A stretch of 64,000 nt of DNA from JBMNIZ01 sp050951405 (lineage in GTDB: Bacteria > Bacillota > DULZ01): contig JBMNIZ010000014.1 in NCBI GenBank assembly GCA_050951405.1, positions 180,113-244,112 of the forward strand, read 5' to 3'. The notes below the pieces were generated by a model. It searched no databases. It saw nothing but the letters and a program-made list of their open reading frames with translations, and was not told the DNA's origin. The position numbers and the translations under genes are program-made. Shown piece by piece: positions 25,399-33,761 of the stretch; positions within the stretch are counted from its first letter, which is position 1; the number at the start of each line of letters is the position of its first letter.

Positions 25399-27129
25399 AT
25401 GGCAAAAGTAAGAATGACCCCCAGTGAAGCCATCGTGGAACAACTGGTAGCAGAAGGAGTGGAATACTGTGCCGGGATTGTGGGCTCAGCCTTCATGGAT
25501 ATGCTGGACCTCTTTCCCACCGCCGGTATCAAATTCATCCCCGTGCGCGATGAACACACCGCCGGCCACATGATGGACGCCTACGGCAGAATAAGCGGCA
25601 AAATCGGCGTCTGCACCGGTCAAAACGGTCCCGGTATCACCAACCTGGTCACCAGCGTGGCCACCGCCAACCATGCCCACACCCCCATGGTCATTTTAGG
25701 CCCCTCCGCCGGCAGCGCCACCGTGGGCTGGGACGGCTTCCAAGAAGCGGATCAGGTGGCCATCTTCAAACCAATAACCAAAGCAGCCTTCAGAATACCG
25801 CACCCCAGCCGGGCGGCAGACTGTGTCAGGACCGCCTTCCGGATCGCCTATGCCCAAAGAGGGCCCGTCTATCTGGATATCCCCAGAGACTACTTTTACG
25901 GCGAACTGGAAGACGAGATACTGCCGCCGGAAAAATACCGGGCCACCACCAAACAAATCCCGGACAAAGCCATTCTGGAAAAAGCAGCAAAAATTCTCGC
26001 CGAAGCCCAAAACCCGGTCATCATCTCCGGTAGAGGAGCAGTGGACGCAGACGCCATAGACGTCATCGCCCAGATAGCCGAATACTTAACCGCCCCGGTA
26101 GCAGTCTCCTACCTGCACAACGACGCCTTCCCCAGCAACAACCCCTTCTGGGTGGGCCCCATCGGCTACATGGGCTCCAAAGCAGCCATGAACTCCATCA
26201 AAGAAGCGGACGTGATCTTTGCCGTCGGCACCAGGCTCTCCGTCTTTGGCACCCTGCCCCAATACGACATCACCTACTTCACCGGAAAGCAAAAAATCAT
26301 CCAGATCGACATTAACCCCCTCCAGATCGGCCGGAGGCACCCGGTAGAAGTAGGCATCGTGGGGGACGCCAAAATCGCCGCCCAAGAGATCCTGAACATC
26401 CTCAGAGCAAAAGGATCTAGACCCGTCAACCAAGAAAGGCTGGCTGCCATCAAAGAAAAACAAGAAGCCTGGGACAAAGAAATCAAAGAACTGGCCATGA
26501 AAGACGGCAACCCCATCAACCCCCGGAGAGCCCTCTACGAAATCGCCAACTTCATGCCGGAAGAAACCATCGTCACCACCGACATCGGCAACGTCTCCTC
26601 CACGGCTAACAGCTACCTGAGATTCACCAAGCCGCGTAAACACGTTGCCTGCCTGACCTTCGGGAACACGGGCTTTGCCTATCAAGCCGCCTTGGGCGCC
26701 AAACTGGCCAGTCCCGAAAGTCCTGTTCTCGCCATAGTGGGTGACGGGGCCTGGGGCATGAGCTTCTACGAAGTCATGACCGCCGTCGAACAAAACCTGC
26801 CCATCATTGCCTGCGTCTTCAACAACGGCGCCTGGGGAGCGGAAAAGAAAAACCAAGTCGACTTCTACAACAACCGTTTTGTGGGAGCGGACATCAAAGC
26901 CCCCAGCTGGGCCAAGATTGCGGAAGTCATGGGCGCCAAAGGAATTAAGATTGACAAGCCGGAGAACATCAAGGATGCCTTGGACGAAGCCTTCCGTTCG
27001 GAAGTGCCGGTGGTGTTGGAATTCATGGTAGACGGCAGCATCCTGGCGCCTCCCTTCCGGAAAGACGCCCTGGCTATGCCTACCCGCTTGCTGCCCAAGT
27101 ATGCTCATTTGGATCATAGGAATTGGTAA
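25399..27129 (+). CDS. xsc: Sulfoacetaldehyde acetyltransferase
   Basis: The 576-residue thiamine-diphosphate enzyme converts sulfoacetaldehyde and phosphate to acetyl phosphate and sulfite, the C-S cleavage step of taurine, isethionate and sulfoacetate catabolism. E52 in VRDEHTAGHMMDAYGR is the cofactor-activating glutamate. GDGAWGMSFYEVM followed by CVFNN (about 448-477) binds ThDP and Mg. The family-specific PMVILGPSAGSATVGWDGFQEADQ and FWVGPIGYMGSKAAM match Xsc rather than acetolactate synthase. Its length is normal. AAAGGAG precedes the ATG. Codons are strikingly rich in G/C at third positions compared with both flanks, suggesting very high expression or recent transfer. Confidence 0.93.
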   Translation: MAKVRMTPSEAIVEQLVAEGVEYCAGIVGSAFMDMLDLFPTAGIKFIPVRDEHTAGHMMDAYGRISGKIGVCTGQNGPGITNLVTSVATANHAHTPMVILGPSAGSATVGWDGFQEADQVAIFKPITKAAFRIPHPSRAADCVRTAFRIAYAQRGPVYLDIPRDYFYGELEDEILPPEKYRATTKQIPDKAILEKAAKILAEAQNPVIISGRGAVDADAIDVIAQIAEYLTAPVAVSYLHNDAFPSNNPFWVGPIGYMGSKAAMNSIKEADVIFAVGTRLSVFGTLPQYDITYFTGKQKIIQIDINPLQIGRRHPVEVGIVGDAKIAAQEILNILRAKGSRPVNQERLAAIKEKQEAWDKEIKELAMKDGNPINPRRALYEIANFMPEETIVTTDIGNVSSTANSYLRFTKPRKHVACLTFGNTGFAYQAALGAKLASPESPVLAIVGDGAWGMSFYEVMTAVEQNLPIIACVFNNGAWGAEKKNQVDFYNNRFVGADIKAPSWAKIAEVMGAKGIKIDKPENIKDALDEAFRSEVPVVLEFMVDGSILAPPFRKDALAMPTRLLPKYAHLDHRNW

Positions 27130-27155
27130 TCTCTGAGGAAAAACAAAAGTGAACA

Positions 27156-27210
27156 ACGGTCTAGCCCCTGGGTGATTTTCGGAAGGGGGCAAGAGCCGTG
27201 GTAATTTTTT
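27156..27210 (+). terminator. Probable terminator after xsc
   Basis: ACGG (27156-27159) and GCCCC (27164-27168) pair with GGGGC (27186-27190) and CCGT (27196-27199) as an interrupted stem. A T6 run follows at 27205-27210. The loop is long, so termination may be partial and the DUF5714 gene may be read through. Confidence 0.5.
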
Positions 27211-27261
27211 GGCGCTATATAGTGATTATGGGTATATTTTGCCAGCAAAGGAGGTCAAGAA

Positions 27262-27870
27262 TTGAACCAGATTCCCTGTCTCAATTCTTTTACATCTTAT
27301 GATGAAGCGACGAAATACATCACCGATGAATGTCTTTTGTTGTATCAAGAAAAAGACAGGGTACAGCCTACAGAGCTGGCAATCCATTTAATGGAGTTTC
27401 CCGCTTTAAAGATGCATTGTCCACAGCATCATTATCTGATTTCTGCGGTGATGCTTACCGCTGCCTACAAGGCACAAGGTAGGCCTGCTGAAATATTAAG
27501 GGATGGTTTAATTGAGGCCATGTTGCGTGCAAAAAATGTATTGCATGGTTTTTGTGGGTTTTACGGAAGCTGTGGTGCTGCGGTAGGGCTCGGTATCTAT
27601 GCCAGCATTTTAACCAATACTACGCCTTACTCTGTTGAAAGCTGGTCTCTGGCCAATAGGATCGTCGCTGAAAGCTTGTTGAAGATCTCGGGAATCAACG
27701 GACCCCGTTGCTGCAAACGAAATAGCTATATAGCACTTCAGCTGGCGGAGATCTTTACTCGAGAAAAATTTGGTATAGATTTAGGAAGGACGGAAAAAAT
27801 AACCTGCACACACTTTCATCGCAACGAGGAATGTAAAAAGCAAGAATGTCCCTATTTCCCACTAGGATAA
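27262..27870 (+). CDS. DUF5714 cysteine-rich protein
   Basis: The 202-residue protein starts at a TTG at 27262 placed 6 bases after AAGGAGGT. The conserved core is HLMEFPALKMHCPQHHYLISAVMLTA and HGFCGFYGSCGAAVGLGIYASILTN. GPRCCKRNSYIALQLAEIF and a C-terminal CTHFHRNEECKKQECPY follow. Twelve or so cysteines in clusters suggest Fe-S or metal binding. DUF5714 proteins occur in methanogens and anaerobic bacteria near corrinoid and radical-SAM methyl-transfer genes, but no function is established. It is the last gene of the co-directional sulfur cluster. Confidence 0.8.
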   Translation: MNQIPCLNSFTSYDEATKYITDECLLLYQEKDRVQPTELAIHLMEFPALKMHCPQHHYLISAVMLTAAYKAQGRPAEILRDGLIEAMLRAKNVLHGFCGFYGSCGAAVGLGIYASILTNTTPYSVESWSLANRIVAESLLKISGINGPRCCKRNSYIALQLAEIFTREKFGIDLGRTEKITCTHFHRNEECKKQECPYFPLG

Positions 27871-27916
27871 AGAAAAAGATTTTCTGCTTGTTCATCACAG
27901 TTATTACCTGGCCCTC

Positions 27917-28081
27917 AAAAAAATCAAGCGGGGAGGTGGGTTGTTCAGATGTACACAATTGATCTCTCCGCAAAAAAATCAAGCGGGGAGGTGGGTTGTT
28001 CAGATGTACACAATTGATCTCTCCGCAAAAAAATCAAGCGGGGAGGTGGGTTGTTCAGATGTACACAATTGATCTCTCCGC
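27917..28081. repeat. Three 55-bp tandem repeats, each a minus-strand terminator
   Basis: Three identical 55-bp units start at 27917, 27972 and 28027, each beginning with A7. Within each unit a left arm near AGCGGGGAG pairs with CTCTCCGC at its end; the last copy extends to 13 bp with TTGAT (arms 28032-28045 and 28073-28086). Read on the minus strand the stem is followed by T7, so each unit is an intrinsic terminator for the rubrerythrin-type gene that ends at 28125. On the plus strand each unit also holds GGGAGGTGG and an ATG (27949 in the first copy). Confidence 0.9.
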
Positions 28082-28124
28082 TTGATTAGAAGTTTGTTAT
28101 TATTAAAAACAGTGTTCAGGCAGT

Positions 28125-28541
28125 TTAAAAGTAACGTTTCAGCAGGCCTGCCAGGGCTCTGGCATGGCGGGCTTCATCCCGGGAAGATTCATCAAAAAAG
28201 TCATGGGCCTGGTCAATGTTTTCCTCCTTAGCTTGAAGAGCAACTTTGCGTTTGCCTTTGTTGGACATGATTTCTCCTTGCAGCATGTTCTCCAAGTTTT
28301 CTTTGGTGCTTTCCGCAATCAATCCATTCATTTCAGCAAAATGGGCGGCGTGTTCAGCTTCTTCCCAGGCAATTTTCTCCAAGACCAAGGCAATTTCCGG
28401 ATAACCTTCACGATTAGCTTGACGAGCCATGGCTAAATACAGTCCCACTTCTTTGGTCTCGCCCTTAAAGTTGGCTTCCGTTGCCTCTTCTAATGGGGTT
28501 CCCTTGGTAATACCGATTTTGCTTTCATTGACTAATTCCAT
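28125..28541 (-). CDS. Rubrerythrin-like ferritin-fold protein
   Basis: This 138-residue four-helix di-iron protein has ETKEVGLYLAMARQA, EEAEHAAHFAEM and DEARHARALAGLL, supplying the Glu and ExxH ligands of the two-iron site. It lacks the rubredoxin domain of classical rubrerythrin, so it belongs to the short rubrerythrin-family proteins of anaerobes that remove peroxide. GGAGGA precedes the ATG on the minus strand. A near-consensus sigma-A promoter with a Fur/PerR-like box lies upstream, and three tandem terminators lie downstream, so it is a one-gene unit. Confidence 0.9.
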   Translation of the reverse strand: MELVNESKIGITKGTPLEEATEANFKGETKEVGLYLAMARQANREGYPEIALVLEKIAWEEAEHAAHFAEMNGLIAESTKENLENMLQGEIMSNKGKRKVALQAKEENIDQAHDFFDESSRDEARHARALAGLLKRYF

Positions 28542-28564
28542 TACTAATCCTCCTTATACAGTAA

Positions 28565-28610
28565 TAATAATTGTTATCATTAATATACAATCATTTTTTT
28601 CTTCTGTCAA
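28565..28610 (-). promoter_or_regulatory. Sigma-A promoter with overlapping Fur/PerR-like box
   Basis: On the minus strand TTGACA (28605-28610) and TATATT (28582-28587) are 17 bases apart. Immediately downstream of the -10 box, TGATAACAATTATTA (28565-28579) matches the 15-base 7-1-7 Fur/PerR consensus at 12 of 14 defined positions. Repressor bound here would cover the transcription start. Confidence 0.75.
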
Positions 28611-28766
28611 GGGATTTGGGGCAAATTTTTATTAAAATAATTCCTCGAATCTAAAAATGAGTATGAAGAAATGATTGCAGGGAAAAATATTTATGGCAAA
28701 AATCATTGAAAGTTTACCGAAAGAAGATGTTACTTGCGAAACCAGCCGGGGAAGGAGGTATCCATT

Positions 28767-28958
28767 TTGAAAAAATCAAAGGGTGAAGGGGCTAACCATC
28801 CGGAAGAAGATCAATTTTTTGAAGGGAAAATAGGCTCTGGATTTATGTCAACTATTGAGGGGCAGCCATTTTTGAAAGATACCGTTGAAATGAAGAAAAG
28901 GCAGAAAGGAAATAAAGCCGGAAAGTTTGCCAGCGGCAGACGACAGGGTAACCGTTGA
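28767..28958 (+). CDS. Small basic hypothetical protein
   Basis: This frame of 63 codons starts at a TTG, 7 bases after GAAGGAGG. The product is hydrophilic (EEDQFFEGKIGSGFMST, then Lys/Arg-rich FASGRRQGNR at the end) with no membrane segment. It is followed directly by a good terminator, which supports a real transcript. A 25-codon frame from 28693 ends in an overlap with this start, perhaps for translational coupling. I do not recognise the family. Confidence 0.5.
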   Translation: MKKSKGEGANHPEEDQFFEGKIGSGFMSTIEGQPFLKDTVEMKKRQKGNKAGKFASGRRQGNR

Positions 28959-28964
28959 ACCCAG

Positions 28965-28996
28965 AGGCGTTCCTGGAAAAAAAGGGACGCCTTTTT
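28965..28996 (+). terminator. Intrinsic terminator
   Basis: AGGCGTTCC (28965-28973) pairs with GGGACGCCT (28984-28992), with one G-T wobble, followed by T5. Confidence 0.85.
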
Positions 28997-29166
28997 GTTA
29001 TCCTGACAGCATCTTTTTTGCTTTGGACTAGCTGGATATGCTTGTTTCAGGGTCTTATTGTTTCAACCGCCAATAAGGGAGTATCACAGAAGAAAAGGGA
29101 AGGGTAGTAGGCTTTTTTGTCGAAGTTAATTGATGAAAAAAGGTCTGCAGAAAGAAGGTTTTACTT

Positions 29167-32100
29167 ATGGCTGGCAATTTTGTCCATTTACATGTTCATA
29201 CGGAATACAGTTTACTGGACGGAGCTTGTCGCATCAATGAGCTTTTGCAATCTGCCGCTGAGAAAGGATTGCCGGCTTTAGCGATCACTGACCATGGCAA
29301 CATGTATGGAGTGATCGATTTTTATAAAGAAGCCCGAAAGCTGGGTGTAAAACCCATCATTGGTTATGAGGCGTATTTGGCGGAGCGGACCCGGCATCAT
29401 CGAGAAGGTAAAAAAGATGACAGCCCCAGTCACCTCACCCTCTTGGCCAAGAACATGAAGGGCTACAAAAATCTGTTGGTTCTGGCCAGCAAGGCTTTTT
29501 TGGAAGGTTTTTATTACAAGCCCAGGATTGATTGGGAACTTTTACAAGAGCACCATGAGGGATTGATTGTCTTGAGCGGCTGCCTGGCAGGGGAAATCCC
29601 CCGGCTTCTTGCCCAGGACAGGTATGAAGAAGCTGTGCAGGTGACCAGGCGCTATCTGGATCTATTTGGTAAAGGAAATTTTTATCTGGAGCTGCAGGAT
29701 CATGGGATGCAGGAGCAGCAGTATGTTAATGCCCGGCTGGTTCGCTTGGCTAAAGAAACCGGTGTGCCCTTGGTAGTGACTAATGATGTGCACTACATTG
29801 AAAAGGAGCAGGCAGAGGTACACGATGTGCTGTTGTGCATTCAGACGGGGAAAACTCTGCAGGATCAGGATCGGATGCGTTTCCCCACCGATGAGTTTTA
29901 TTTGAAAACCAGGAGCCAAATGGAAGAGCTTTTCCCCACCCTGCCGGAGGCTCTGGACAATACACTGGTGATAGCGGAGCAGTGCCATTTGGAATTGGAA
30001 TTCGGCAAGCTGCATTTGCCTGATTATGAGGTTCCTCCGGGTTATGATGCGGACAGCTATTTAAAGGAGTTGTGTTTCCAGGGTCTGGCCAGCCGCTATC
30101 CGGAAATTACCCAGGAAATCAAAGAGAGAATAAATTATGAACTGCAGGTTATCAGTCAAATGGGTTATTCGGGTTACTTTTTAATCGTTTGGGATATGAT
30201 CAACTTTGCCCGGAAAAGAGGCATTCATGTGGGCCCGGGCCGGGGGTCTGCTGCCGGTAGTCTGGTGGCCTACTCTTTAGGTATTACCGATATTGATCCT
30301 TTGCGTTATGGACTGATTTTTGAACGGTTTTTAAATCCTGAAAGGGTGAGCATGCCTGACATCGATACGGATTTCTGTTTCGAAAGACGGGGGGAAGTGA
30401 TAGAGTACCTGGCTTCGAAATATGGTCAAGATCATGTGGCCCAGATCGCTACTTTTGGAACTATGGCCGCCAAGGCTGCCATTCGGGATGTGGGTAGGGT
30501 GATGAATGTTCCCCTGGCGGAAGTGGATAAACTGGCCAAACTGGTGCCGGGAGAGCTGGGAATTACTTTGGACCGAGCCTTGGAGATCAGCCCTGAATTT
30601 CGGGAGGCGGCTTACCAGAATGAAACCAATCAGCGGTTGGTGGAAATAGCCATGGCTTTGGAAGGAATGCCCAGGCATGTTTCCACCCATGCTGCCGGAG
30701 TGGTTATTTCCAAGGATACTTTGGTCAATTACCTGCCTTTGCAGAAAACTAATGAAGATGGCATTGCCACCCAATTTCCCATGCAAAATGTTGAAGAAAT
30801 CGGCCTTTTAAAGATGGATCTTCTGGGGTTAAGAACCCTCACCGTCATAGGGAATACCATTGAGCTCATCAGGAATTCCACCGGAGAAACCATCGATATG
30901 AGTGTATTACCCTTGGATGATCCGAAAACCTATCAATTACTGTCCAAGGGCGACACCATCGGGGTCTTTCAATTGGAAAGCTCAGGCATGAGATCCATCT
31001 TAAGGAATCTGAAGCCGGAATGCTTTGAAGACATCATTGCCCTGGTAGCCCTTTATCGCCCCGGTCCTTTGGGCAGTGGAATGGTTGAGGATTTCATAGC
31101 CAGGAAGCACGGCAAAACAGGTGTCAGCTATATTCATCCGCTGTTGAAACCTATCCTGGAGAGGACTTACGGTGTTATCCTCTACCAGGAACAGGTGATG
31201 AGGATCGCCAGCGACCTGGCCGGCTTTACCATGGGGCAGGCGGATTTGCTGAGACGGGCCATGGGGAAGAAAAAGCCGGAGATTATTGCTGCCCAGAAAG
31301 AAAGCTTTCTACAAGGAGCCGCAGAGAAAGGCATTGAGGAAAAAGTAGCCGGGGAGATTTTTGACTTGATGGCCTACTTTGCCGGTTATGGGTTTAACAA
31401 ATCCCACAGCGCCGCTTATGCCTTACTGGCTTATCAAACAGCTTATCTCAAGGCCCATTATCCGGTGGCTTTTATGAGTGCTTTACTATCCAGTGTGATG
31501 GGTAATACGGACAAGATCACTGTTTATCTGGAAGAATGCAGACGTCTGGGTATTCAGGTGCTGCCGCCGGATGTGAATGAAAGTCAGATAGATTTTATTA
31601 TTAAGGAGGGAAAAACTCGTTTTGGCCTAGCTGCGGTAAAAAATGTAGGTATCAGTGCCATCGAATCAATTTTGGCGGCCAGAAGCACGGGCCCCTTTAC
31701 CTCCTTGGATGATTTCTGCCGACGAGTGGATTTGAGAGTTGTTAATAAAAGAGTGGTGGAAAGCTTGATCCGCTGCGGTGCGTTCAGTTCTTTAGGCTGG
31801 AAGCGTTCCCAATTATTACATGTGTTGGAGAGCACTTTGGAACAGGCCCAAAAAGTCCAGGAGGACAGGAAAAAGGGGCAAATTTCCTTTTTTGATTTGG
31901 CGGAAGGAAAGGATTGGGAAGATGTAGCTATGCCGGCAAGCCCCCCCGATTTGCCCGAATATCCTCCTTTACAGCTGCTGGCCATGGAAAAGGAGACACT
32001 GGGTTTTTATCTTTCCGGCCATCCTGTCGCCAGCTATGAATGGCAGCTTCTTTCTTTGAATACTGTACAAATTGCCGATTTGGAGGGCTTTGCCGACGGC

Positions 32101-32610
32101 TCTGCAGTGAGATTAGGAGGAATTATCACGGAACTGAGGAGATCGATTACAAAAAAGGGAGAAAGCATGGCTTATCTGACATTGGAGGATATGAGCGGCA
32201 GCATCAGAGTGTTGGTTTTTCCGAAAGTCTACTCTCAATATTATTCTCTTTTGCAAAATGATCAAATCGTTTTTTTGGAGGGCAGGCTCAGCCTGAATGA
32301 TGATGAGCGGAAAGTATTTCCCGAAAAAATAACCGTTCTGACGGAAGAAGGGAGGCAGGAAGAAGGAATAAAGGTGGTCGTCCGGGAAAACCATATTAGC
32401 TGTTTGCGGGAAATTAAGGAAATTGTCGTTAACTTTCCGGGGGATACTCCTTTATTGTTGGTTTTTCCCAAACTGGGAAAATGCCTGGTGACTGATCGGT
32501 CCCACTGGGTGGAACCGAACGCATTATTGATCAGCCAATTGGAGAAAATTTGCGGTAGAGGTTCCATCAAGGTAATTAATTCTTTCAAGAGAAGAGAGCT
32601 GCCTTTTTGA
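29167..32610 (+). CDS. dnaE: DNA polymerase III alpha subunit
   Basis: The 1147-residue replicative polymerase is of the DnaE1 type. The N-terminal PHP domain starts FVHLHVHTEYSLLDGACRINE. The palm carries GPGRGSAAGSLVAYSLGITDIDP and the catalytic PDIDTDFCFERR near residue 400. The fingers include GVFQLESSGMRSILRNLKPE and YRPGPLGSGMVEDFI. A tandem helix-hairpin-helix region (YLEECRRLGIQVLPPDVNES) and an OB fold (VRLGGIITELRRSITKKGESMAYLTLEDMSG) close the protein. Length is standard. It lacks a 3'-5' exonuclease domain, as usual for DnaE. Confidence 0.97.
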   Translation: MAGNFVHLHVHTEYSLLDGACRINELLQSAAEKGLPALAITDHGNMYGVIDFYKEARKLGVKPIIGYEAYLAERTRHHREGKKDDSPSHLTLLAKNMKGYKNLLVLASKAFLEGFYYKPRIDWELLQEHHEGLIVLSGCLAGEIPRLLAQDRYEEAVQVTRRYLDLFGKGNFYLELQDHGMQEQQYVNARLVRLAKETGVPLVVTNDVHYIEKEQAEVHDVLLCIQTGKTLQDQDRMRFPTDEFYLKTRSQMEELFPTLPEALDNTLVIAEQCHLELEFGKLHLPDYEVPPGYDADSYLKELCFQGLASRYPEITQEIKERINYELQVISQMGYSGYFLIVWDMINFARKRGIHVGPGRGSAAGSLVAYSLGITDIDPLRYGLIFERFLNPERVSMPDIDTDFCFERRGEVIEYLASKYGQDHVAQIATFGTMAAKAAIRDVGRVMNVPLAEVDKLAKLVPGELGITLDRALEISPEFREAAYQNETNQRLVEIAMALEGMPRHVSTHAAGVVISKDTLVNYLPLQKTNEDGIATQFPMQNVEEIGLLKMDLLGLRTLTVIGNTIELIRNSTGETIDMSVLPLDDPKTYQLLSKGDTIGVFQLESSGMRSILRNLKPECFEDIIALVALYRPGPLGSGMVEDFIARKHGKTGVSYIHPLLKPILERTYGVILYQEQVMRIASDLAGFTMGQADLLRRAMGKKKPEIIAAQKESFLQGAAEKGIEEKVAGEIFDLMAYFAGYGFNKSHSAAYALLAYQTAYLKAHYPVAFMSALLSSVMGNTDKITVYLEECRRLGIQVLPPDVNESQIDFIIKEGKTRFGLAAVKNVGISAIESILAARSTGPFTSLDDFCRRVDLRVVNKRVVESLIRCGAFSSLGWKRSQLLHVLESTLEQAQKVQEDRKKGQISFFDLAEGKDWEDVAMPASPPDLPEYPPLQLLAMEKETLGFYLSGHPVASYEWQLLSLNTVQIADLEGFADGSAVRLGGIITELRRSITKKGESMAYLTLEDMSGSIRVLVFPKVYSQYYSLLQNDQIVFLEGRLSLNDDERKVFPEKITVLTEEGRQEEGIKVVVRENHISCLREIKEIVVNFPGDTPLLLVFPKLGKCLVTDRSHWVEPNALLISQLEKICGRGSIKVINSFKRRELPF

Positions 32611-32774
32611 TAATTGAGCTGATCTTGTGTTTCCCAGGTTATAATCTTGGGGTGGGGGAAAAATAAGTATTGCCACCGCACAAAACTATTGGGAAAAACA
32701 TCCGTTGGAGCAGGAATCATTTTACTAAAGTGGAAATTAGCTAATGAAACTATTGCACGGCAAGGGGGATTGTG

Positions 32775-33269
32775 ATGCGAGTGGCGGTTTACCCCGGCAC
32801 TTTTGATCCCATTACCAATGGTCATTTGGATATTGTGGAAAGAGCCGCGGGGATTTTTGATCGTGTTATTATTGCTATTGCCAACGAGAACTATAAAAAA
32901 AATCTTTTTACCCTGGAAGAAAGAAGAGACTTGGTAATAAAAGTATGTAAACATATACCCAACATCCAAGTGGAAGTCTTTCAAGGTCTTTTAGCGGATT
33001 TTGTTCAGCAGAAGAAAGCCTACATTATCATTCGAGGGCTGAGGGCAGTATCCGATTTTGAATATGAGTTCCAAATGTCGGTGATGAATAAAAAACTGAA
33101 TAAGAATATTGAAACAGTTTTTTTGACTGCGGCCAACGAATATACCTTTTTAAGTTCCAGTATTATTAAACAGGTGGCAAGCCTGGGGGGGTCTGTCAAT
33201 GGCTTGGTTCCACCGGTGATCGAGCAGGCTTTGAAGGATAAGTTTGCTGAGAGGAGAAAGAGGTCATAA
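32775..33269 (+). CDS. coaD: Phosphopantetheine adenylyltransferase
   Basis: The enzyme transfers AMP to 4'-phosphopantetheine in coenzyme A synthesis. The 164-residue product starts MRVAVYPGTFDPITNGHLDI, holding the nucleotidyltransferase T/HxGH signature (TNGH). IIRGLRAVSDFEYEFQM and EYTFLSSSIIKQVASLGG complete the active site. The ATG at 32775 follows AAGGGGG. Its stop is two bases before mtrB, so the genes are coupled. Confidence 0.96.
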   Translation: MRVAVYPGTFDPITNGHLDIVERAAGIFDRVIIAIANENYKKNLFTLEERRDLVIKVCKHIPNIQVEVFQGLLADFVQQKKAYIIIRGLRAVSDFEYEFQMSVMNKKLNKNIETVFLTAANEYTFLSSSIIKQVASLGGSVNGLVPPVIEQALKDKFAERRKRS

Positions 33270-33271
33270 AT

Positions 33272-33520
33272 ATGGATACCATGGCGTTTGGGAGAAATTC
33301 GGTCAGCGGTGATTATGTAGTGATCAAGGCCTTGGAAAACGGGGTGACTATTATCGGTTTGACCAGAGGCAAAGACACCAAATTTCATCACACAGAAAAA
33401 CTGGATAGAGGGGAAGTGATGATTGCGCAATTTACTGAACACACTTCTGCCATCAAAATCCGGGGCAGGGCTGAAATTATGACAAGACATGGTCAGATCC
33501 AATCCGGGAGCCAGCTATAG
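33272..33520 (+). CDS. mtrB: trp RNA-binding attenuation protein (TRAP)
   Basis: The 82-residue protein matches Bacillus MtrB across its whole core: DYVVIKALENGVTIIGLTRG, DTKFHHTEKLDRGEVMIAQFTEHTSAIKIRGRAEI. TRAP forms an 11-subunit ring that binds tryptophan between subunits and wraps RNA with repeated GAG/UAG triplets to attenuate trp genes. The G-D-T-rich tryptophan pocket and the Lys/Arg RNA-contact positions appear kept. It is coupled to coaD and lies upstream of glycolysis genes, not next to folE as in Bacillus. No run of spaced GAG/UAG triplets was noticed nearby. Confidence 0.94.
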   Translation: MDTMAFGRNSVSGDYVVIKALENGVTIIGLTRGKDTKFHHTEKLDRGEVMIAQFTEHTSAIKIRGRAEIMTRHGQIQSGSQL

Positions 33521-33540
33521 GTAAAAAGGGGGTTGAGAAA

Positions 33541-33744
33541 ATGTGGACCGTGGTTTATATTGTCCCAAATCGTACCATAGCTGACAGCTTAAAGGAGGCT
33601 TTGGCAGATGAGGGTTTATTGGTGATGTTGCGGGCTGCAGGTTCTCCCCAAGATGGTCAAGCAGGCGCGGTGGAAATTTTAGTTCCCGAGTCTGAGGCAG
33701 AGGAAGCTCACGAAGTTATCAGCAAAAAACTGTCGCGGTGTTAG
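33541..33744 (+). CDS. Small DUF2007-like hypothetical protein
   Basis: This 67-residue soluble protein (MWTVVYIVPNRTIADSLKEALADEGLLVML, then VEILVPESEAEEAHEVI) has a beta-alpha-beta pattern like the small putative signal-transducing DUF2007 proteins. Homologous short genes often sit before pfkA in Peptococcaceae, which fits here. GGGGGTTGAG precedes the ATG. Function is unknown. Confidence 0.7.
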   Translation: MWTVVYIVPNRTIADSLKEALADEGLLVMLRAAGSPQDGQAGAVEILVPESEAEEAHEVISKKLSRC

Positions 33745-33761
33745 AGAGGAAGTAGTGATAG

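Noticed and set aside
26086..27192. A 368-codon open frame on the minus strand opposite xsc, with several shorter ones.
   Set aside because: It is a by-product of the high G+C third positions of xsc. Its protein is low in complexity (Phe/Gly/Asp/Val-rich) and it has no ribosome site.
27949..28017. Small leader peptide genes inside the 55-bp repeats.
   Set aside because: Each copy has a ribosome site and ATG, but frames shift between copies and nothing downstream on that strand would be controlled; the terminator role on the minus strand explains the sequence better.
28693..28770. A 25-codon frame starting MAKIIESLPK upstream of the small basic protein.
   Set aside because: It has no clear ribosome site and no recognisable product; mentioned only as a possible coupled leader.
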